From Anaeromyxobacter sp. (GTDB lineage Bacteria > Myxococcota > Myxococcia > Myxococcales > Anaeromyxobacteraceae), in assembly GCA_016718565.1 (NCBI GenBank), contig JADKCZ010000005.1, forward strand, positions 1 to 64,000: a stretch of 64,000 bases of DNA. Direction: 5' to 3'. Each line of letters opens with the position of its first letter. The first letter of the stretch is position 1. Below are positions 58,668 through 64,000 of the stretch, one piece after another. Position numbers and translations under genes: made by a program. The notes beneath the pieces are model-generated. The model was not told the origin of the DNA. It saw nothing but the letters and a program-made list of their open reading frames with translations, and did no database searches.

Positions 58668-58817
58668 CCCCCTCACCGCGACCCTCTCCCCCAGCCAGCT
58701 GGGGGAGAGGGGGCAGAGCGTGGTGAGCCTCCCCCCGGTTGCCGGGGTGAGGGCTGCCTGGCGTTCACCCGCGGTCAAGCCCCCTCTCCCCTCCGGGGAG
58801 AGGGCCGGGGTGAGGGG
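58668..58817. repeat. REP-like palindromic repeats after maeB
   Basis: Copy A (58668-58716) holds CCCTCTCCCCCAGC pairing with GCTGGGGGAGAGGG. Copy B (58781-58817) is in the opposite orientation, CCCTCTCCCC-TCC-GGGGAGAGGG, followed by CCGGGGTGAGGGG. A partial copy (CCGGGGTGAGGG) is at 58742-58753. They belong to the family found at 60804-60899. The stems are strong enough to terminate maeB and the convergent DUF302 gene. Confidence 0.85.
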
Positions 58818-58820
58818 GGC

Positions 58821-59219
58821 TCAGGCCGGGGGCGCCAGCCGCTCCAGCACGGAGCGCAGCCGGGTGCGCAGCTCGGCCGCCACCCCGGCCAGCTCCGGGG
58901 TCGAGGCCCCCAGGGTGCGGATGGGATCGACCGCCATCACCACCACCCGGCTGGCCTCGTCCTCGTAGATGGCCACGTTGCACGGCAGGAGCACGCCCAC
59001 GCCGAGGTCGGCCAGCAGGGCCTGCTGCAGCAGCCTCGGGTCGCAGGCGCCCAGCACCAGGTAGCGGCGGGACTCCGCGCCCAGCTTCTGGCGCAGGTGC
59101 TCCTGCACGTCCACCCGGGTCAAGAGCCCGAAGCCCTCGGCCTGCAGCGCCGACTGCACCCGCTCCACCACCAGCTCGAACGAGCCTGGGACCTGCCGCT
59201 TCATCCCGATGCCGCTCAT
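58821..59219 (-). CDS. DUF302 domain protein
   Basis: A 132-residue protein of the DUF302 family. The family pattern is clear: GFGLLTRVDVQEHLRQKLG near the start, LGACDPRLLQQALLADLGVG, LLPCNVAIYED, and MAVDPIRTLG. There is no signal peptide. The family's function is not established; some members are linked to membrane or sulfur biology. The ATG at 59219 is chosen because conserved sequence begins there; a second ATG lies five codons later. Palindromic repeats lie just after its stop. Confidence 0.75.
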   Translation of the reverse strand: MSGIGMKRQVPGSFELVVERVQSALQAEGFGLLTRVDVQEHLRQKLGAESRRYLVLGACDPRLLQQALLADLGVGVLLPCNVAIYEDEASRVVVMAVDPIRTLGASTPELAGVAAELRTRLRSVLERLAPPA

Positions 59220-59400
59220 CGCCCCCCCGGGGCGCCGCCCGGAGGCGGCGCCGATGTCGACCGCTCCACTCTGCTCCAACGCCGCGTGGAGTTCCACGGT
59301 GTACGGGGCCCTGGCGGCGCCCACGTCGACGCGTCACCCGGCCGGTGGGCCGGGCCGGTGCGTCCAGGTCGGGGCAGGTGGGAGGAGCGGCGCGGCGGAC

Positions 59401-61031
59401 CTACAGCCTGATCCGCAGCGCCACGCCCAGGTCCAGCACCGGCACCGGGATCGGCAGGGGCGCCGTCGCGGAGCCGTTGCCCAGCGCCTGCGCCGGCACC
59501 GTCCCGCCGAAGCGGAACTCCCCCCCCTCGTGGCCCAGGTGGCCCGCCAGCCAGGTCTCCACCGTCAGGTAGGTGTTGACCAGCACCGAGTGGTCGAGCC
59601 GCAGCACCGCCGAGCCGTCGGAGAGGTTGGCCACCACCGAGGTGGTGAGGGTGGTGTCGTTCCAGCGCCCCGGCGAGGCCAGCACCAGGTAGGCCGCCGC
59701 GTAGTGGCGCCCCAGGTAGAACGGGGTGAAGGCGGGGCGTGGATCCACCGGGCAGGCGGCCGGCACCAGCTCGCCCGGCGTGGGCAGGCAGGCGGGGTCG
59801 GTGGGGTGGAGCGGCACGTAGGGCGAGGCCAGCAGCACCGGGTAGGCGCGCGCCGTGTCGTAGCCGGTGTCGTTGAAGAAGTACTCGGCCCCGGTGGTCA
59901 GGGCGTCCTCGTCGGAGTACTTCCAGGACCACTCGGCGCCCAGCACCAGCTGCGGCGTGGTGCGGGTGTCTGCGTCCCGCGCCCAGCTGGCCAGCTGGGT
60001 GGGGTCGGCGCCCGGCCGCAGCCGCCAGCGCGGGGCGTCGCGGCCCGAGGTGAGGGCCAGCTCGCCGCGCAGGTCGAGCTCCCAGAGGGCCAGGCTGGCG
60101 TCCAGCCCGAAGCGCGGCCGGTGCCCGCGCTGGCCCACCACGTCGGCCGCCAGCTCGGCGCCCCCCAGCACCACCTCGGCGCGGGCCCCGCCGCCCACCC
60201 GGCCGAGCGTGCCGGGCCCCTGGTTGCGGCCGGCCAGGTCCTCCAGGATGGCCAGGCCGTAGAGGTTCCAGCCGCGCGCCTCCCAGGGCAGGTGGGCCTT
60301 CACCATGGCCAGGCCGGTGCGCGCGTCGAAGGGGGCCAGGGGATCGCGCCGCACCGGGTGGAGGAAGTCGGTGGGGTTCCAGAAGCGGCCCACCCCCCAC
60401 TTGACGTGCTGCTTGCCGGCCGTGACGAAGACCGTCCGCGACAGGTCGAAGTTCACGTAGAGCTGGTCGAGCGCGCCGCGCGACTGGGCCTGCGGCGTGG
60501 TGCGGCCGAGGAGATCGGTGGCCTCCAGCGCCGCGGTGGGATCGTAGGAGAGCCGCCCCAGGGCGAAGCCGCGCACCCGGTCGTTGGGGCGCACGTCGAG
60601 GAAGGCGTCGAGCAGGTTGGGCGAGCTCATCGGCCAGAGCGCCGGCACCACGTTGCGCTGCCAGGTGGTGGTGGCGCGCAGGTAGAGCTGCCCGCCCAGG
60701 GCCAGGGGATCGTCCACGGCGTCGTCGATGCGCCCGGTCGGGCCGGCGCGGTCGCGATCGCCGAGGAGCTCGGCCTCGCGAGGGTCGAGGGCGCCGCCGG
60801 GCACCCCTCACCCCGGCCCTCTCCCCGGAGGGGAGAGGGGGCAGACGTGGTGACGGGCACCCCCTCACCCCGGCCCTCTCCCCGCTGGGGAGCGGGGGGC
60901 ACGGCCGCCGGGAGCGGAGGGGTCGGCGCACCGAACAGGTCCTCCTCGCTGGGCCGCTCCTGCGCGGCAACGGGGCCGGCCGCGAGGAGGGCGGCCAGCA
61001 GCAGCGCGGCCGGCGGGCGGGCGGCGCTCAC
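59401..61031 (-). pseudogene. Outer-membrane beta-barrel protein gene disrupted by two REP-like insertions
   Basis: A GTG at 61031, overlapping the previous stop, opens a signal peptide (ALLLAALLAAGPVAAQERP). After LPAAVP the frame runs into two palindromic units and exits out of frame. The barrel (residues matching QLYLRATTTWQRN to the end) continues in another frame to a stop at 59401. The intact protein would have about 510 residues, DUF1302-like or porin-like, paired with the LolA-like protein upstream. Removing the 98 bp between GGGCAC repeats (60799-60804 and 60897-60902) restores one frame. A GTG at 60804 could still start a signal-less version. The gene product is probably not exported now. 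Confidence 0.75.
60799..60902. repeat. Two REP-like units inserted in a coding region
   Basis: Palindromic copies at 60804-60841 and 60861-60899 each contain CCCTCACCCCGGCCCTCTCC followed by a complementary arm. GGGCAC occurs at 60799, 60855 and 60897, so the units are 56 and 42 bp long. The 42-bp unit is in frame; the 56-bp unit shifts it. Confidence 0.85.
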
Positions 61032-61852
61032 CGGCTCCTCGCCTCGAGCCAGGCCTTGGTGAACAGGTTGGCCTCGAGGGGCCTGAGATCGATCTCCTTG
61101 ATGAGCACCAGCGTCTGGTTGCCCTTCTCGATCTCGTCGAAGAAGCGCATCTCCTCCGGGTACCAGACCTCGCCCTGCTTCGACTCCGACCAGATCCGCC
61201 GCCAGCGCGGGTAGTAGGAGGTCCGCATCAGCTTGCCGGAGAGCGCCAGCTCCTCGCGCTTCAGCTCGTTCAGGGTGGCCTGGTCCACCCAGAGCCGCAT
61301 CACCGGGAAGGCCACGTCCACCCCCGGCTTCACCGTGAGCGTCAGCTTCCAGGTCTGGTAGGCGCCCAGCTTCGCCTCCCCCTCGAACCTGGCGTCGTAC
61401 TCCTCGGCCAGCCGGGAGTCGGAGAGGTCGCCGCGCCGCGTGTCCGACCCCCCGATGCGCTCGCGCTCGGTGCGCCGCTCCCACCGGCCGGTGGCCGGGT
61501 CGTACATCCACAGGTTCTTCTCGATGCGCAGGTAGCCCTTGCCGGCCTCGGCCTTGGGCTTGGTGAAGAGGAACATCTGCTTGTCGTCGGCGTCGCGCCG
61601 GTAGACCAGCAGCTCGGAGGCCAGGTCGGTCTTCCCCTTCTCCTTCGACTCCATGTAGCAGAGCGCCTTCCAGTCGCCCTGGTTGCGCTGCCGCTCGTCG
61701 ATCTCCTTCACCACCGCGGCCAGGCCGGCCGGCGTGGAGGGGTCGAAGCGGCGCTCGGCGGCGGGGGCGGCGGCCCGGGCCGGCGCGGCGGCGGCGGCCA
61801 GGGCGAGCAGCAGGGCGGCGAGGGGCGTGCGGCAGGCTGGCATGGCGTTCAC
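61028..61852 (-). CDS. LolA-like outer-membrane lipoprotein-sorting protein
   Basis: The 274-residue protein has a signal peptide (LAALLLALAAAAAPARAA) and a LolA/LppX-like barrel fold (IDERQRNQGDWKALCYMES, LLVYRRDADDKQMFLFTKPK, WMYDPATGRWERR). Relatives carry lipids or lipoproteins through the periplasm and are often beside FtsX-type permeases and outer-membrane barrels, as here. Its GTG overlaps the permease stop, and its stop overlaps the barrel gene's GTG, so all three are coupled. The start could instead be the ATG three codons on. Confidence 0.85.
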   Translation of the reverse strand: MNAMPACRTPLAALLLALAAAAAPARAAAPAAERRFDPSTPAGLAAVVKEIDERQRNQGDWKALCYMESKEKGKTDLASELLVYRRDADDKQMFLFTKPKAEAGKGYLRIEKNLWMYDPATGRWERRTERERIGGSDTRRGDLSDSRLAEEYDARFEGEAKLGAYQTWKLTLTVKPGVDVAFPVMRLWVDQATLNELKREELALSGKLMRTSYYPRWRRIWSESKQGEVWYPEEMRFFDEIEKGNQTLVLIKEIDLRPLEANLFTKAWLEARSR

Positions 61853-63156
61853 CCGATGTGGTGCATGGCCGTCACCGGCCGGAGGCGCGCGGCCCGCACC
61901 GCCGGGAAGACGGAGGCCAGCACGGTGATGGCGGTCAGCAGGAGGACGTCGACCACCGCGGCGCCGGCGTCGAACCGGAAGCCGAGGTGCTCCTGGGAGA
62001 GGAAGAGCTGGATGGCCTCGGGCACCGGGATGTGGGCGGCGTTGAGCCCCCCCGCCACCGCCGCCGCGCCCAGGGCCCCGGCGGTGCAGCCGGCCAGCCC
62101 CAGCAGCCCGGCCTCCAGCACGAAGAGCCAGAGCACCTTGCGGCGCTGCATGCCGATGGCCCTGAGGGTGCCGATCTCGCGGGTCCGCTCGCGGATGGCG
62201 ATGGCCAGGGTGTTGAGGATGCCGATGATCACCACCACCATGAGGATGAAGACCAGCAGGCCGGTCAGCACCCGCAGGCCGAAGACCAGCTGCTTGAACT
62301 GGCCCAGCTCGTCCTCCCAGGTGGTGACGTCGAGCTTCTGCCCGGTCCAGTCCTCGCTGGGCACGGTCTGGAAGAGCTTCATGTAGTAGGGCTGCGGGTC
62401 CGGCTCCATGACCCGCCAGCCCTGCTCGGACAGCGCGGTGCGCAGGCGGGCCGCCACCTGCGGGGCCAGGGCCTGGTCCTTCAGGAACAGGTGGATGGCG
62501 CCGGTGGTGGAGGGGGAGAGGCCGTAGAGGCTGCGCAGGGTGCCGGCCTGGATGAAGGCCGAGAAGCCGGAGAGCAGCCCCACGTTCTTCACCACCACCG
62601 CCACCCGCACGTCCACGGTGTTGTTGACGCCGCGGTCGGTGGGGGCCGAGAGGGTGATGACGTCGCCGGCGGTGACCTTGAGCCGCTCGGCCTGGCCCTG
62701 GAAGAGCAGCAGGGTGTCGGGCTGGGCCAGCTCGTCGAGCGAGCCGGCCAGGGGCTGCAGCACGCGCCGCACCGCCGGCTCGCTGGCGATGTCCACCCCG
62801 CCCAGCACCAGGTCCATGGAGGCGCTGGGGGAGACCCCCTTGGCCCAGCCGCGCCCGCGCACCGTGAAGTAGTCGAGCTCGGGCACGGCCGCCCGGGTGG
62901 CGGCCAGCACCTTCGGGTAGTCGGAGACCAGCGGCGCGGCCGAGCCGCTGGTCACCTTGAAGAAGCCGCCCACGTTGACGTGGCCGGTCATCAGGGTGGT
63001 GGCCGACTCGAGCATGGCGAACTCGATGCCGGCGGTGAGGGCCCCCAGCAGCACCAGCAGGCCGGTCACCGCCGCCAGGGCCCCGCCCAGGAAGAGGTTG
63101 CGCCGGGTGTGGCGGGTCAGGTTGCGGGCGGCGATGCGCAGGTCGACGAGGAGCAT
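61849..63156 (-). CDS. FtsX-family ABC transporter permease
   Basis: The 435-residue permease has an N-terminal helix (GGALAAVTGLLVLLGALTAG), a large periplasmic domain (about 50-280), and three C-terminal helices (VLTGLLVFILMVVVIIGILN and following). RTREIGTLRAIGM is the conserved FtsX/LolC cytoplasmic loop. It would work with an ATPase, not in the window, in lipid or lipoprotein export of the LolCDE/MacB kind. It lies 14 bp after the other permease. Confidence 0.9.
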   Translation of the reverse strand: MLLVDLRIAARNLTRHTRRNLFLGGALAAVTGLLVLLGALTAGIEFAMLESATTLMTGHVNVGGFFKVTSGSAAPLVSDYPKVLAATRAAVPELDYFTVRGRGWAKGVSPSASMDLVLGGVDIASEPAVRRVLQPLAGSLDELAQPDTLLLFQGQAERLKVTAGDVITLSAPTDRGVNNTVDVRVAVVVKNVGLLSGFSAFIQAGTLRSLYGLSPSTTGAIHLFLKDQALAPQVAARLRTALSEQGWRVMEPDPQPYYMKLFQTVPSEDWTGQKLDVTTWEDELGQFKQLVFGLRVLTGLLVFILMVVVIIGILNTLAIAIRERTREIGTLRAIGMQRRKVLWLFVLEAGLLGLAGCTAGALGAAAVAGGLNAAHIPVPEAIQLFLSQEHLGFRFDAGAAVVDVLLLTAITVLASVFPAVRAARLRPVTAMHHIG

Positions 63157-63170
63157 GGCGGGGGCCGCTT

Positions 63171-64000
63171 TCAGTCGTCGGAGGCCATCGCCTCGACGGG
63201 CGTGACCCGCATGGCGATGAGGGCCGGGTAGAGGCCGGAGAGGACGCTGACGCCCAGCACCAGCAGGAGGGAGGCGGCCACGCTGGCGCCGCCCATGCGC
63301 GGCAGGAGCGCCGGCCCGGAGAAGAGGAAGAAGAGCAGGTCGGTGGAGGCCGGGATGCCGCCGAAGGCCCGCATGAGCGCCACCACCCCGGCGCCCAGCG
63401 CCGCGCCGCCCAGCCCGAAGACCAGCCCCACCGCGGCGATCTCCACCAGCAGCATCACCACCACGAAGCGGCGCTGCGCCCCGATGGCCCGCATGGTGCC
63501 GATCTCCTTGACCCGCTGCAGCGCCGCCATGACCATGGCGTTGTTGATGATGACCAGCGCGATGGCGAAGAAGATCACCACCGAGGTGTAGAGCACCACC
63601 CGGAGCACGGTGACGAACTGGCCCACGAAGCCGGAGGCGGTCTGCCAGTCCACCACCGTGAGCCCCAGGCCGGCCGCGTCGGCGGCCGCCTGCACGTCCC
63701 GGCGGGTGGCCTCCAGGCGGGCGGGGTCGTGCAGCAGGATGGCGGCGTTGAGGGCCACCCCCCGGTCGATCTCCTCCTGGGTGTAGACCCGCCCGGCCAG
63801 CGCCTCGGCGGCCTGGCGCTTGGCCGCCACCCCGGACAGCAGCGCCCCCTCGTCGATGTCCACCTGGCGGGCCTGGTCCGGGGCCGGCCCGGCGGCGCCG
63901 CCGAAGAGGGCCGCCTCGGCCTCCTCGCGCGAGAGCTGGCGCGCCCCCTGGGCGGCCCGCAGGCCGGCCAGCTCGTCGGCCTTGTCCTTGGTGAGGTAGC
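63171..64000 (-). CDS. FtsX-family ABC transporter permease (5' end outside the window)
   Basis: The frame is open to the window end (…YLTKDKADELAGLRAA in the last codons), so this is a partial gene. It shares the FtsX loop (QRVKEIGTMRAIGAQRR) and C-terminal helices (VLRVVLYTSVVIFFAIALVI) with the next gene, but its soluble domain is different. The pair probably form a heterodimer as in LolC/LolE. It ends 14 bp before the second permease. The ATPase gene is expected upstream, beyond base 64000. Confidence 0.88.
   Translation of the reverse strand, partial: YLTKDKADELAGLRAAQGARQLSREEAEAALFGGAAGPAPDQARQVDIDEGALLSGVAAKRQAAEALAGRVYTQEEIDRGVALNAAILLHDPARLEATRRDVQAAADAAGLGLTVVDWQTASGFVGQFVTVLRVVLYTSVVIFFAIALVIINNAMVMAALQRVKEIGTMRAIGAQRRFVVVMLLVEIAAVGLVFGLGGAALGAGVVALMRAFGGIPASTDLLFFLFSGPALLPRMGGASVAASLLLVLGVSVLSGLYPALIAMRVTPVEAMASDD

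Overview
The window is very GC-rich with strongly G/C-ending codons. Its gene content is mixed: a membrane-bound [NiFe] hydrogenase, a Hanks-type kinase beside a class III cyclase, an RHS/YD lipoprotein, WYL regulators and a B12-binding MerR regulator. This fits an anaerobic or facultative member of the Myxococcota (Anaeromyxobacter-like). That assignment is inferred from content; there is no rRNA here to confirm it.

Layout. 1-2237: a decayed stretch with the frameshifted 3' end of a large hypothetical gene, a 2-selenouridine synthase (MnmH/SelU) that has lost most of its rhodanese half, and about 770 bp of non-coding DNA with short repeats. 2238-14607: a TPR protein, an HD phosphohydrolase, a 2,636-residue secreted lipoprotein with a teneurin-like order (FN3 repeats, carboxypeptidase-regulatory-like domain, NHL, YD/RHS), a VWA protein, a small Zn-ribbon protein, and an acidic protein behind a promoter carrying a palindrome. 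14834-24868: three alpha/beta hydrolases, a cupin, an LRR lipoprotein, a Rieske-flavodoxin fusion and two overlapping WYL regulators. 24881-37336: housekeeping and signalling genes (EttA, a DUF192 protein, topoisomerase I, cyclase, kinase, beta-carbonic anhydrase, bacteriohemerythrin, an M49-like metallopeptidase).

37796-49528 is the core: eleven co-directional genes for a Tat-exported, quinone-linked [NiFe] hydrogenase and its maturation (hybO-hybA-hybB-hybC-hybD-hypF-hypC-hypD-hypE-hypA-hypB). HybO and HybC form the enzyme, HybA carries electrons, HybB delivers them to the quinone pool, and HypA-F plus HybD build and insert the Ni-Fe(CN)2CO site. A divergent pair follows: a MerR/B12-binding, CarH-like regulator and a second hybA that is almost identical in DNA to the first. 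FNR/FixK-like boxes lie before both hybO and the second hybA.

51795-55443 (minus strand) is a tightly coupled cluster: small lipoprotein, amidase, PlsC acyltransferase, and a LarA-family enzyme with all nickel-pincer cofactor residues. Then come a C_GCAxxG_C_C-type redox protein and a malic enzyme (MaeB). 58821-64000 holds a DUF302 protein and an export locus (two FtsX-type permeases, a LolA-like protein, an outer-membrane barrel). The barrel gene is broken by two REP-like palindromic units; removing exactly 98 bp between flanking GGGCAC repeats restores it.

No rRNA, complete tRNA, CRISPR array, transposase or integrase was seen.
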